Below, one piece after another: positions 22,834 through 35,547 of a stretch of 64,000 bases of DNA. The notes under the pieces were generated by a model that saw nothing but the letters and a program-made list of their open reading frames with translations, searched no databases and was not told the origin of the DNA. The stretch is from Camellia lanceoleosa (taxonomy: Eukaryota; Streptophyta; Magnoliopsida; Ericales; Theaceae): assembly GCA_025200525.1 (NCBI GenBank), contig CM045762.1, positions 108,970,734-109,034,733 of the forward strand. Direction: 5' to 3'. The number at the start of each line of letters is the position of its first letter. Position 1 is the stretch's first letter. The translations under genes and the position numbers were made by a program.

Positions 22834-23773
22834 AAAAAGAAGAGGATTTTCTTTGATTTTCTTTTCCAATGAAGGCCACACGTTGACCTCACTTACTCAA
22901 CTCTCCCACCGATCTCTTCATCTTGATTTCGTCTTAGGACTTAGAGACCCCGCCTCAGTGTTTTTGCCGAGAGAGTTGACTCCCTGCCGACTATCAAAGG
23001 CAAAGTACAAAGGTACTCCAAATCGGGCCATGGAGGTGGCTTGCTATTTCAGCTCTTTATTCTTTGCCTTTAGTGCGCTAATCTCTGCTCATGCATCCTT
23101 GTACATGTGCTGGAGTAGAGAGAGTTGGGCATTTAACTATTGTACCTCACTTGTCCTGTTCTGCAGCTGATGAGATAAATTAGAGACCGCAGTCATTGTC
23201 TCTATGTAGGACTTTAGCGTGTAGTGGTTGGCTTCAATGTCAAATTGAGCTGCCATTATTTGCTCGATTAACAGTATAGGAAAGTTAAGAGGAGTAGGAG
23301 TAGGGGCACTCCGTCTAGGGGAGCTTATGGGATCATTAAGGTTTGGGAAGAAAGGAAGGGGACAGGACGAGGCCATGTGGTAGAGAAGAGAGATGTAAAA
23401 GAAAGGAGTCACAGAGTAATAGCAGAGAGTAGACTGAGTTTTGGAAGCCTTTCTTCTTCGCTCGGTTTCTCTGTTCTGTCTCTCTCAAGCAATGATTAAG
23501 AAGAAGACGGAAGAGAAGAAAAAAATGGAAGAGAAAAAAGAAGACAAAGAGGGAGAGAAAGCCGAGGCAATTGTTACAAAAAATTGGGAAGGGTCTAGCT
23601 TTGTCGGCCGGCTGATGCAAAAGTCGAAGCACGTGTCAGGTGCGGCATTCGAAGGGAGAGAGAGACAAAACAGGAAAGACGGGAGAGTTACATGTACATG
23701 TGTATATGTACCTATGTATTATATACATATTTGTTTGAATATTTTGTCACAAGAGTGGCTTGGTTAGGTAATC

Positions 23774-23827
23774 TGGTTCGACGGTTAAGGGCTGGGAGGT
23801 TGAGCTTTAGATTGGGGGTTCGAACCC
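23774..23827 (+). other. tRNA-like Pol III promoter boxes (SINE head or tRNA relic)
   Basis: TGGTTCGACGGTTAAGG resembles an A box, and GGTTCGAACCC (23817-23827) matches the B-box consensus. They are about 40 bp apart, as in tRNAs and tRNA-derived SINEs. A G5/C5 stem flanks the T-loop-like TTCGAA, which is one base shorter than a real T loop. No acceptor stem pairs across the segment, so it is not an intact tRNA gene. Confidence 0.45.
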
Positions 23828-24189
23828 CCGTATTAACGCATTTGTGTTTTTCCTTTAGTTTTGCGTGTTCTGTGTACGTTGATGTCAACAAATACAATAT
23901 TCCTTATCGGTAATGGAATATTCCCCGAATGTGTATATATATGCTATATGTACATATCTGTATGTATTTTGTTTTTATGTGAATATGTGTATACCGTATA
24001 TGTGTTTTTGTTCATATATATATACATATGTGTGTGTGTCTCCGTATATGTATATAGCTTACCTGTGTGTGCTTGTATACATATTTGTATTATGTATATG
24101 TATACAATATTTGGTATTTATACAAATAATAATAACAATAATAATGATTTTGATTTTTGAAAAAAAAGAAAAGAAAAGAGAAATCATTC

Positions 24190-25300
24190 TGCTATACCTT
24201 CTTCACTCGCGTGAGACACGCTTGGACTTCAAATTTACCTTGGCTTTTTTCACAAGAAACGTGTTAGGATGTGATGTTTACCCGGTTAAAATCTTTCTCC
24301 TCCTGTAGGAAACGGTTAGGTATGTCTGTTGGTTAGTTCACCTTTCTTCTCTTGCGTGAGACGTGTTTGGATTTGTTTACTATTTCTCCTCTTGTATGAG
24401 ACGCATTTAGATTTGTTCACCTTTTTTCTCTCGCGTGAGATGCGTTTGGATTTCAAGTTCACCTTTCTCCTCTCATGTGAGACGTGTTTGGATTTGTTCA
24501 CCATTTCCTCCTTTTGCGTGAGACGCGTTTGGTTGTTGATTTGTTAAAAACATCAAGTGTGTCTGGTGTTGACACTATCTTTCCTCCTTTCACGTGAGAC
24601 GCGTTAGGTTATTATTTCACTTGGTTAAAAACATTAGGTGCGCCTTTTCTTCGCACCATCTTTCCTCCTTTCATGTAAGAGGCATTAGGTTGTTGTTTAA
24701 CCTCGGTTAAAGACATCAAGTGTGCCTGTTGTTCACACCATCTTTTCTCTTTTCATGTGAGACGTGTTACGTTATTGATTTACTCAGTTAAAAAATCAGG
24801 TGCGCCTGTTGTTCACACCATCTTTCCTCCTTTTGCATGAGACGCATTAGGTTATTGTTTCACCTTGGTTAAAGACATCAGGTGCGCCTGTTGTTCACAC
24901 CATCTTTCCTCTTTTCACATAAGACGTGTTAGGTTATTGATTTACTCGATTAAAAAATCAGGTGTGCCTGTTGTTCACACCATCTTTCCTCCTTTTGAGT
25001 GAGACGCGTTAGGTTCCTATTTCACTCGGTTAAAAACATCAGGTGCATCTATTGTTCACACCATCTTTCCTCCTTCCATGTGGGATACGTTAGGTTGTTG
25101 ATTTACTCGATTAAAAACATTAGGTGCGCCTATTGTTCACATCATCTTTACTCCTTTTGCGTGAGACGCGTTAGGTTATTGTTTTACTCGGTTAAAAACA
25201 TCAGGCAAGCCTGTTGTTCACACCAGCTTTCCTTCTTTCATGTGAGACACGTTAGGTTGTTGTTTCACTCGGTTAAAAACATGAGGTTCACCTGTTAGGT
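24190..25300 (+). repeat. Tandem array with a CGCGT-GAG-ACGCG core
   Basis: From about 24190 to 24540 short units (roughly 60 bp) repeat TTCTCCTCTCGCGTGAGACG followed by CGTTTGGATTTG. From about 24560 to 25300 units of roughly 80-110 bp repeat CACACCATCTTTCCTCC, GTGAGACGCGTTAGGTT and CTCGGTTAAAAACATCAGG. About fifteen copies of the GTGAGAC core were counted. In most, the flanking letters can pair (CGCGT with ACGCG). It lies between the pol scrap and the PPT of the Tat/Ogre-like element. Confidence 0.8.
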
Positions 25301-25726
25301 TGTTGATTTCTCTTGGTTGAGGTGTTCCCTCTCTTTCCGTATGCAACGCAGGGAGATGTTTCTGATTGGTTGCACCGTCTCATTATTCGCTTACTTTTTT
25401 CCGTGGGAGACATGGCTTGCTTTTTGTTTTGATTTAAGTTTTTCATTCATGTTATCAAATTTCTCATTGCATGATCATAAATTTTTCAAAAATAATCGGC
25501 TTCATGTAGCGTATAATTCCAGTTCCCAAAATCTTCCTGCATATCATTAGCATCTTGCCCCTGAACTACGTTGGTTTAATTCCTTACAATGGGATATGTA
25601 GGCAACCTTCAGGTTCAACCATAGCATTACATCTTGTTTGTTTGTCCAAGTCTTACGGCCTTGTCAAAAGGGTCGTCTTCAGGCTTTGACATTCACTCGC
25701 ATCACGAAATGACTTTGAGCTCTATC

Positions 25727-25739
25727 AAATAGGGACAAC
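25727..25739 (+). other. Polypurine tract of the Tat/Ogre-like element
   Basis: AATAGGGACAAC directly precedes the 3' LTR start. The equivalent in relatives is a G-rich GGGGCAGCTG. Confidence 0.6.
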
Positions 25740-27960
25740 TATAGACACCCCATTTTGACCGGCCCTAATACTTGGGCGCTTTCTGTTAATTATCCAACAA
25801 TCAGAATGTGTTTCTCACAGAATCCTCAGAAGAGAGATGGAATTTGAGCTTTAATCCTAACCTTCACATATTTTTGGCTAAACTATTTTAGACTTTAAAA
25901 CCCTATTTTCAAAATACTTTTCCAAATGTTTCTACTATGTTTCGAGCACCCATTTCAATTAAAATATTGCACTTTTCAGTAAACCGAGTAAGGACAAAGT
26001 GGAAATAAATGGAATAGAGGTGAACTCTTTGAAAAATATTTTATACATTGTTTATAGATTTAGAGTTGAAGGAAATAGGAGGGGATGGAAGAAAATTAGT
26101 TTAGGAAAAAGATGAGCATCAAATCGTTAAGAAGGAAATGAATAGATTTCACTAAATTAGGCACATATTTTTGTACACTTTGAATTTATATGTAAGGCCA
26201 CTACCATTGGAAAGTAGACTTCAGAGACTTCAATTTAGACCTAAGAATCATCAAAAATCGAGTCCGGATAAGGGAGATATGCCCGTTTGAAGTTGGGCTT
26301 AAGATCAGATTTTGTTGACCTGGCCCGAGAGAAATAAACAACCTTCACTAAATTAGGCATATCTCCTTCTATACTTGGAATTTAGATTTGGGCTACTACC
26401 ATTGGAAAGTATACTTCTAGGGCTTCAATTTAGAACGAAGAATGGCCTAAAACCGAGTCCGGATAAGGAAGATATGCCCGTTTGAAGTTAGGCTTATGTG
26501 CAAATTTTGTTGACCAAACCTGAAACAACAAAAGACCCATTTTTTTTGGTTTTGGTTCGGTTGTGCCACCTCATTGACCCAATTTATGATATATTTATCA
26601 CCACATGCATATACACTCAGCCTCCATTATCTAGTGCTTGATCCATTAGATATAAGGCTCCACTTTTGTCTCTTATTAGCTCCATTATCGCTCCATTAGC
26701 TCCATTATCTTCCTTTTATCTTCCACCTTGTCTTCCATCATTTCTCTACTAGCTTAGCCTATATGTATACATCAGATTGTTGAGAGGAGCAAGGGGATAG
26801 ATTAAGGAGAGAACATTTGAGCTAGAGAAAAAAGTGAAAAAAGAGAGAAAAGTTGAGTTTTTGAGCTAAAAACTCAAAAACTGAAATTCCATAAATTCTA
26901 TACAAACTGAAATTCCATCTTTTTTACACTCAAAACTCCTCCAAAAATTCTGAAATACTTGAATTTCAGTACCTTTGATCAAGAGGAAAGGTGGGTGTTG
27001 GTAAAAGTGAACAAAAACAATAGAGATAATCACTTTTTATCACATACACCCCCAAGCCACCATTCTAGCAAGAATTCCAAACTTTCAAATTGAGGATTGA
27101 GAACATAATTCATATACTTTAGGGGATCAAAAGGAAGTTTGGAAATCATGAAGTTCATCCTTTCTTGAAGAGGTAAATTTTAAATTTATTTTATTTTCTT
27201 GCATTTCTTACTTATTTTGCTCTTTTGCTGTGATTTCTTGTTATATTATATATTGTTGTAGTTTAATTGAAAGTGGTGAGTTGCGGCTCCCATATATATT
27301 GTTTTTAGTTCTATTTTTGTTGTAAAAATTTAAGAAAACAGAGTTTGGCCGAGCCTACTGGGCTACCCGACCTATTAGTTGGTCGGGTAGCCACCTAAAA
27401 GTACACCATAACGCCCATGACCTTCATGACGTACCTGCGACCTCTAGGCAAAAATGGGCAGTCTTTCGACGTTGAGAAGATCAACCTCTAATGGTCTTTG
27501 AGGCTCTTGAAGTTGTTATTTTATTATGTTTATTTTATTTTGAGTGTTTGTAAGGATTTTTATATTGTGTTGTAATATTTATTTATCTCCCTCGGATTTG
27601 TAATATTTAAAGTGTTGTAATAATTCCCTCTTCCTACTTCTTATATATCCCATTCTTTAATCGTTTTTCCTAACTGTACATATGTATATATCTTGCATGC
27701 CATGCATATTCATTCTTTTACATACATGATTCATGTGTGGATTCGACTAAATTCGCATCTTTGTGCTTTAATTGATAATTACATAATTTTGTGCGCTATC
27801 GCATGTTTTGCAACATGTCATGCTTTGCAAGCTGGATCTTTAGAATCATTCTTATGTATGTATTGCATTAGGATTTTGTATATAGGATCATACATATTTT
27901 ACTAATTTTGTTTTGTAGCTGTTCGCGAGACGTTGGTAAATATGTAAGTTGTTCTGCTTT
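25740..27960 (+). repeat. 3' LTR of the Tat/Ogre-like element, right end missing
   Basis: It starts TATAGACACCCC, the family start TGTAGACACCCC with one change. From about 26,045 it runs parallel to the 5' LTR (16,770 on) up to GTAAATATGTAAGTTGTT, then stops being similar at about 27,960. About 660 bp of the normal 3' end are missing and another sequence follows. It contains two ~240-bp direct copies of a block beginning CTTCACTAAATTAGGCA or similar (about 26145 and 26345), also present in the 5' LTR. Confidence 0.78.
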
Positions 27961-30408
27961 AAACCTAAAGCCCTCACATTTATTCTAAATAACAAATTGA
28001 CCCCAAACAAGTACCATTATATATATACACTTGTACCCTAAAATCTATTTTGTACACCATACTTTACAATTTCCAACATTTGTACACAAAAAAAATAATA
28101 ATAAAATAAGTCTCTCAAATCACCATCTATGGTCGGTCATTACCTATATAGATACAATGAGTGTACTTTCAAGACAAACTTGCATTAATTAAGGAAAAAA
28201 TCTTTGACCTTAGGTACAAACTTATATATATATATATATATGCATTGTACTTGTAACTAGGTTGGTTTGATTAAGATAGAACCCCAACTAGATTATGCTT
28301 AGGTACTCAATTAAGTCCTCTAACCATCCAATATTCCATTGAATTCAAACTAAATCTAAAATATCCAATCCAATTCCAACCAATGGGCAAAATGGACCTT
28401 TTGCACCAATTTTCCTATAAAAGAAACCTCAACCTTAGCATTTTGCACACAAGAACAACACACACATCACACCACACGGCTGGAAGAAAAGAGAGGGAAG
28501 AGAGTGAGCTTGGTGGAAGATAGGAGAAAAAGAGAAAGTTGCTAGCAATTCAATCAAGCCTCAAGTAAGCCACAACACAACTCTCTCTTTCATTTTTTTT
28601 TTCTTTCAAATACATGCTCTTAAAGGTTCTAAACATTAATTTCAGATGTGTTTTAAATGGTATTCTTGTGTAAAACAAAAACAAAAAAAAAAAAAAAAAG
28701 AGTTGAGTCTTGTTCCACCCTTCTTGTGTTTTCCCTTAATCGGTAACAAACTATCTTCTTCTGCACCACTTTCTCAAAATTTCCAAAGGCACACCTTCAA
28801 TTGAAATTTTTGAGTTTATTATATATTATTTAGCATATTTTCATCACAAAAGAAGTGAAATTTTTTCTTTGGTTGGCCTCTTTTTTCACCAACCTTCTTA
28901 TTTCAAGTATTGTGCATAAAAACCCTATTTTACCACCAACTTTCAAAAATTCTAGAAAAATGTAGAAAAATCTCCTAGACTTTGGTTTTATGTCAAAATC
29001 TTCCTTAAAGAGTTAGCTTTCAAGAAAAACTGGTTTCATCAAAAAAGAGTGAGCGGTTTGTGGGAAACTCTGATTTTCGTAACGGTTGATGAATCTGGAT
29101 AAGGCTAGAGCTTTTCTTAAATAATTAAAAATCTAGAAAAATCTATTCTATTTTTAAAACATGTTCTGAAAACTAAATTAAATTCTCAACAAACCATAGA
29201 AAGGCTGAGTTCGGGAAAAAATTGAAATAACCTTTTTGATCTTAATCTTTAAGTGGTACTGAATCTGGAAATTCTGTTGGCATTGGTATTTTATGCTCTT
29301 ATATTCATGAATATACTTATTAACATATGATCATATCTTTGTATGATATTACACATGTCATGGTTGTATATCCTTTATTTTAGTCCTTCGACGATGCTTA
29401 CACTTATGCTAATTTATTCTTGTACTGGCTTGTACTAACTAACTTAAAATGTTAATCTAAATGAAAAACTTAATGGGGTGGCTAATGAGGTTCTGATCAC
29501 ATGAGTATTATTATGAGATGAAGTTACAATTGAATTGGTTAATAAGACGTGTTCCCTTTTGGAAGTAAAATCTTGCGCAAGTGGTTTTTGGAACCCTTAA
29601 ATGGAGTGGTTATATTTGGACCCTAGGTATTTGGTGTGAGGAGGGATTTGGGCAAGGCCCCTTATTACCGTCTCTTTTAAGGCCTTGTGGTTGGCGCTAC
29701 GCGATATGTAACTGTTGGTAGGCATTCGAGGTAAGTTTTGCAACAAAGTAGCAAAAGATGGGGCATACCGAATAATTCACGTCTGATTCTTGTGGTTGGG
29801 AGGATGAAATCTCTTTGGAGGATTTCTAGACTACTAACAACTAACCTTGTAATCTTTGTTATTTATTTGAATGTCATGTTCCCTTTCTCTATTGTTATAA
29901 TTGCAATTGTGTATTAGATGGGAAAAAAGGGACGGGGTGTATGTGTGTTTACTGGGCATTCAAAGCTCACAACGTATCATACGAGGTGCCAAAGAGGAGC
30001 TTGCAACAGAAGAGGACGAGCCGAAAATCTTCGAAGACATTTGGCTATCCTAGAAAAGTTAGAAATTTCTTTTTATTGTTTTGTTAAAGCCCATCTGAAA
30101 TTTTATTTTGGGTTGTAATGTTGATGGAACTAACTTTTGTAACTACGGATATTTGTAACTATTCTATTCTTATTATGTACTTATATTTTAAACACCAATA
30201 TAGTTCCCTACGTTGCTATGAGCCCTTGAGTCAATGCCTTTTAAGATCTGTCAAAAGGGTAGTGCGCTACTTAAGAAAACTGGACTTAGAAGGAAGGCTA
30301 ATTTGACTCCTCCGGCGATTTGGGATTTTACTTAGTTATTGGCTATAGGATTCACTTGTAACCTTCCTTGACTACAACCCTTAGGGTAGATTTCGGGGCA
30401 TCACATTC
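27961..30408 (+). repeat. Probable gypsy solo LTR with TATA box
   Basis: A 2.4-kb block differs from the Tat/Ogre-like LTRs on either side. It holds a good plus-strand TATA box (CCTATAAAAGAAACC, about 28415-28429) followed by a leader rich in ACACA and GAGA words. It ends CGGGGCATCACA (about 30397-30408), like a plant gypsy LTR end. The segment TGGGCATTCAAAGCTCAC (about 29951) resembles the 3' part of chromovirus LTRs. The left end and the duplication could not be fixed. Open frames at 29918-30118 and 30118-30306 are not recognisable proteins. Confidence 0.5.
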
Positions 30409-30409
30409 A

Positions 30410-31289
30410 TGCTTTGCATCCATGCTTTATGCCTTAAGATCCGACTAAATTTGTATTTGTGAGTTTGATCGATTATTATATGATTTTGTGCATTACCTCA
30501 TGTTTTGAGATGTTTCACATGTCATACATATTAGAAGTCGGATCTGTAGTTTCATTTCATAAGTGAATTGTATTAGGATCTTGTATATAGAATATTATCG
30601 TGTATGTTTTTACTAACTTTGTTTTGTAATTGTTCGTGGGATGTCGGTAAATATGTAAACTTTTATACTTTAGCATCCCGCTTATGTGTGTTTTTCTACT
30701 ATGTTTAGTATCATATCATGTGGCTAGTTGCTTATTTGATATAACTCTATGCATGCCAGTGGGTGAAGGCTATATTAATTAATTTGGAATGAACTTGATT
30801 TTTATGATTGCACTATTCAAAATATTTTCTAGATAATGAAATCAAATTGTTACAAAATGGATGACACAGTCTATATTTATTTGCTTCACATAATAATTTT
30901 AGCATTTATTAAATAATTGGAATATGAACATATAAAATTAATAAAAATCATATATGGCTTAATAGAGGCCGATCTTTTGATCGGGTGAGCGGGGGTGCTC
31001 AATTAATGACTTTCCCTTCTCATACCTAAGGTTCCGAGCCAAGCATCTTTGGTTACAACGAACAGTGGCCGTGACATGAGTCACGAGTTTCCTAATTTTC
31101 TAAAATATTAGGTGGCGACTTTGAGATCTGATAACACAGTCCATTTTTGATAAATGTTTTTGCAATAAAAATGGATTTTCTAAAAAGTTGTCAAATCTAG
31201 ACTCTCATCTATGTTTCACATTGCATTGGTGAGACTAGATCAAATAAATAGAGGGTCCAAACCCGGGGGTACCTGAGCCTGTTAAATAG
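30410..31289 (+). repeat. 3' portion of a Tat/Ogre-like LTR
   Basis: It aligns with 18430-19330 (AGATCCGACTAAATTTG, TTATATGATTTTGTGC, GTGGGATGTCGGTAAATATG, GCCGATCTTTTGATCGGG). The identity to that LTR is about 75 per cent by eye, lower than between the two LTRs of the 16,760-27,960 element, so it comes from a different insertion. It ends near CCCGGGGGTACCTGAGCC, where an inverted copy begins. Confidence 0.75.
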
Positions 31290-31717
31290 TTTAAATCATC
31301 GATTTCTTTAATCTAGTCTCACGAGTGCAATGTGAAACGTAAATGAGAGTTCAGATTTGGCAACTTTATAGAAAATCCATTTTATTGCAAAAATATTTGC
31401 CCGAAATGGACAGCGTCATCAGATCTCAAAGTCGCCACCTAATGTTTTGAAAAAATTAGGAAGCCTGTGACTCGTGCCAAGGCCACTGTTCGTCGTAACT
31501 AAGGATGCTTGGCTCAGAACCTTAGGTATGAGAGAGGAAGGTCATTAATTGAGCACCCCCGCTCACCTGATCAAAGATCAACCTATACTAAACCATAATA
31601 TGAATTTTATTAACTCTACATGTTCATGGTCTGGTTATTTAATAAATGCTAAAATTACTATGTGAAGCAAACAAATATAGATTGTGTCATTTGTTTTGGA
31701 ACAATTTGATTTCATAT
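31290..31717 (-). repeat. Tat/Ogre-like LTR, minus strand, left piece
   Basis: The complement of this stretch aligns with the 3' end of the family LTR (GACTAGATTAAAGAAATC, GTCGCCACCTAAT in plus orientation). It breaks at ATTTCATAT (31717), where a younger solo LTR is inserted, and continues at 38322. With 30410-31289 it forms a tail-to-tail inverted pair. Confidence 0.75.
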
Positions 31718-32276
31718 TTAGCTGGTTCTCCTCAGAGGGGTTTAGTCTCCTCAAGTACGATAGTCTTACAGTTCCGACTCCCGTGGTTCTGAATCTAGAT
31801 TCACAAGTGCAATGTGAAACAGAAAAAAAATAAATAAATAAGAGTCCAAATCTGGCAAATCCAAGAAAATCCATTAATCATTAAAGATGCCAAAAATGGA
31901 CTGCATTGTCAGATTTCAGAGTTGCCACTTAAATATTTTTGGAAAATTTAAGAAACCTGTGACTTGTGCCAAAGGCCACTTATCCGTCATAACCAAAGTT
32001 GTCTCGGTTTGGAAACTTAGGTATAAGAGAGAAAGGTCATGAATTGAGCACCCCCCTCACCCGATCAAAGATCGGCCTCTACTAATCCTGATATGAATTT
32101 TATCAACATTATATGCTATTGTTCTCATTTTATTATGCTAACTTACTATGTAAAGCACACAAGTATAGACTGTTTCGCTTGCTTTGGAAATGACTTGATT
32201 ATATGTGATTTTTGTTTTAAAAGAATTTTGAGTGCACACAACTCAAAAGGAAAGAAATGAGCTCGTACATACATTT

Positions 32277-33372
32277 TGTTAGACTTATTTATTTTGATAA
32301 TTTATTTAATTATGTTTTAATTTATTTGAAAGAGAAAAATAGAATCCAAAATTAATTTTGATGATTTATTTAATTATGCTTTAATTTATTTGAAAGAGAA
32401 AAATATAATCAAAATTTATTTTGTCCCATTATTTCTCACCTAAACTTTTATCCTAAATATTGTTTGAATGTATTTAATATTTGCTTAAATCAGGAGTTCA
32501 TTTCAACCCAAAAATAATGCCCAAACCAGAGGTTCAAACAACCCAAAACAAATGTTCAAACAGCCCAGCACAACAGCAGGCCAAAAGGTTCAAATGGAAG
32601 ATATTCAAATTAGTAATGATGGAGGACAACAGCTATAAACGCCTATAAACGGCTATAAGTTTCATTATATATACCAAAGCCTCTAACGTAAACAAATGAC
32701 AAAAAAAACTAGAAAATATTCTTTGATCTAAAATCACTCTCATCTATTCTCTGAAAAATTTTCTGAGAAGTGTTCTTCAATTTTTGTTTACATCCTCTCT
32801 CAGAAATTATACATTAAGTCGTATAGCTTTAAGCCCATCTTTCATGTGTGAAGATTACAAAAAAATCAGAGTCTTATTTTTATATCTATCTTTGAGAGAT
32901 AATTCTTGTAGCTTTTTGTGAAAGCAAAAACACATTCATTTCAATTCTGTAAGAGTGTAGTACTCTCAGTGTTTTTTGGACTTAGAAAGTCTGTGTAAAA
33001 TCTATGAAAGATTGCTCCATCTGTGAAAAGGTTGCTAGCACCCTATGAAGCTAGAGAGTAGTGAAAAATCTCAAGTGAAGCTTGAGGAGTGGACGTAGGT
33101 CGAGTTGAAGCCGAACCACTATAAATTTGTTTGCTCCTCTCTCTCTCTCTCTCCCTTATCTCTTTATTTTATTTAAATTGTCATAGCTATATTTCATATT
33201 TTTATTGTACTAAAATCATTAATTGACATAGTTGTTAGAACACTTGTTTTAATTATTTTTATTTCATTAACTATATTTATCTATTGTGCTAGTCATAATT
33301 TTTATTAGGGTATTATTATTTTTATTTGTAAAAACCTAATTCACCCCCTTCTAGGTTGTCTTTTGGGTAACA
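32277..33372 (+). mobile_element. Copia solo LTR
   Basis: It is bounded by TGTTAGACTTATTT and CTTTTGGGTAACA, 1,096 bp, with the perfect duplication CATTT (32272-32276 and 33373-33377). The end CTAATTCACCCCCTTCTAGG followed by TTGTC is typical of plant copia LTRs. A TATA box (TATATATACC, about 32664-32675) precedes the leader. A 62-bp segment near 32290-32410 is duplicated in tandem. No PBS or PPT adjoins. Confidence 0.88.
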
Positions 33373-35547
33373 CATTTGATCAAAATCATCTCCAATGCAA
33401 GTAAAATAACCTTCATTCATAGGCATTCAAACAATTTATTTTGAATAAGCACGTAGCCTCATTGTAAGATGCTCAGCATGGCAACAATCACACACATGAA
33501 TATGCTAAAGCAAAAAAAAAAAAAAAAAAATGCTCACCTAGTACTTCGAGGTAAGCCAAAGAAAAAGAAAACAATTAGAAAAATGTATGACCCTAACAAT
33601 GTACGTAACTAATGCAACACATATAAGAATGCAACTATTAGGTTCGGCTTATTAACATGTTATATGGATTAACTCAAAGCATGAGGTAACACACGCATTC
33701 AAGTAAGTAGGAAATGACAATGATATTCAAAAATGATGAACTGAATCTTAATGCCTAAAAAAATGGATACAAAGCATGGTAATGATATGAAACGAAACAT
33801 GATATTATATACAACCATGATAAGCATCTAAATAAAAGGGAGAAATAAATGGGGGTTAGAAGACATACAAATATTGCAAGTTTACCCTCGCACAAGAGTA
33901 TCCGAATGTCCTAATTAACTAATTATTACAAACACAAATGAATGAACTAATTAATTATTACAAGTCCGAATGAAAGCAACTAATTAAGTACATAATATGA
34001 ATCTCGAAGCTAATCTAATGGACTTGAATGAGCGGCGAGTTGCATGCGTACAAGCGAGAACATCCTCTGGAAACCTCTATGTTTGCTACCGGAAGCTATT
34101 CTGTTTACAATCAGAAAATAGTTCTATTTTGTTCTCAAAAATCTACTTTGTTTTGCGAGAAAATACCACTGCCGTACAACATTCTTGGCTAGCCAACCTG
34201 ATCAAGTGGTCGGCCATACAGAATAATGGCCGGCTGGCCACTGTTTGTAGAGAATACCCTGTTGCAATAGAACTGGAACAAAGCAAGACAGAGGGTTTCC
34301 AAAAGCTATTCATCCTTCTTGCTCCTTCCTATCATAAGGATTTTTAAGGAGGGAGTAGGTTTGCTTCCTAAATCATTAACTATAGCAAGGTTGTTACATG
34401 ATAATCTTTGAAAGAAAAAGGAAAAGACTTAACTAAACACAAAACAAAGCTATTCTCCTTACCTCATTCCTATCATGAAATTTATTCATGGAAGAGGTAG
34501 ACATGCTTAACTCATAACTCATCAAGTCACAAGATAACACGTGATGATCATAAAGCAACGAAAATGAACAAAACTAACAACTCAAAAAGTGTTATCAACT
34601 CATATCCCTACTCATGGAATAAGGATGAAACATCCATTTCCATGCTTCAAAGTGAAACTAGGAAAGAGTTTTCAACACTTCACAATAAAGAGCTCTCTAA
34701 GAGCAACAAAGCAAGTAAGGGAACAAAACAAGAAACAGACTATCTATCAAAGCTTAAACACATAATTTGCCAAAGTTGTTGACAACTCCTCTTTTCATGG
34801 AACAAGGATGAAACATCTATTTCCATGTTTCGAAAATGATCGATAAGAGAGTTTTTCAACAATTTGAACACGGAAGCTACTACCTAGCTTCAAGGTGGAC
34901 AACACCTATGAAAGAAAGAAATCTAATGCTAGATAAGTAAACTTGAGGCGGGGTGGCTAAGCCTAAGCTCTAATCCTCCAATGGCCACAAGGTTCCAAGT
35001 TAAGCTATAACAAGGTAAAACAATTAACTCCAACGGATTGGCCGTTATGTCATAAACACGCCAAATCCGGGAGGACTTACAACAACACAAATATGATATT
35101 TAAAGCATAGGAAGTAAGAGCACATGTAGTTGGGAGGACTAGGACCCTTTTATAAGCCCATATTCAAGTCATATCATACAAAAACAACCTAAAAACAATG
35201 CTAAAAAGGTACTAAAATTTAACCAAATGAAGTGAAAAGAAAGTAAAAAAAAAAAGAAAGAAATAAAACAAAGTGGTGCACAACTAGTGAGTTAACCAAT
35301 GGAAATGTGGCTAGCTCACTCACTGTTAACAAAGTTTTAATTACATTTTAAACTTAAAAACAACTTTGAAATCAGTATGAAAGTCAGAGAAAAGAGAGGG
35401 AAAATATGGTGAAAAAGTTCAAAGATCACCTCTTGAAAAAGAGGATGTTGTTCTTAGTTCACAAACCACAATCCAAATACTCTCAAGCAACTGAAATTGT
35501 GTTCAAGAACCTCAGCAAAAGCTTGAAGTTTAAGCTTGTAAGGCGTA

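Larger units (their letters stand above)
19337..25739 (+). mobile_element. Internal region of a deleted Tat/Ogre-like element
   Basis: Between PBS and PPT lie about 6.4 kb with a leader, one decayed scrap of pol (20560-20860), and then only tandem repeats and non-coding DNA. RNase H and integrase are absent, so most of pol has been deleted. The sequence CTGAACTACGTTGGTTTAAT followed by GGGATATGTAGGCAACC (25561-25608) is a signature I recall just upstream of the PPT in plant Tat-lineage elements. The element is a non-autonomous derivative. Confidence 0.75.

Noticed and set aside
23766..23840. A functional tRNA gene
   Set aside because: The A and B boxes are fair but the T loop is one base short, and no acceptor or anticodon stem can be drawn.
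24190..25300. A CRISPR-like array because of regular repeats
   Set aside because: Units are imperfect, of varying length and without unique spacers, in a plant retrotransposon; no cas gene exists.
33997..34347. A 116-codon plus-strand open frame
   Set aside because: It lies inside a Tat/Ogre-like solo LTR, has no recognisable domain, and has no counterpart in the other LTR copies.
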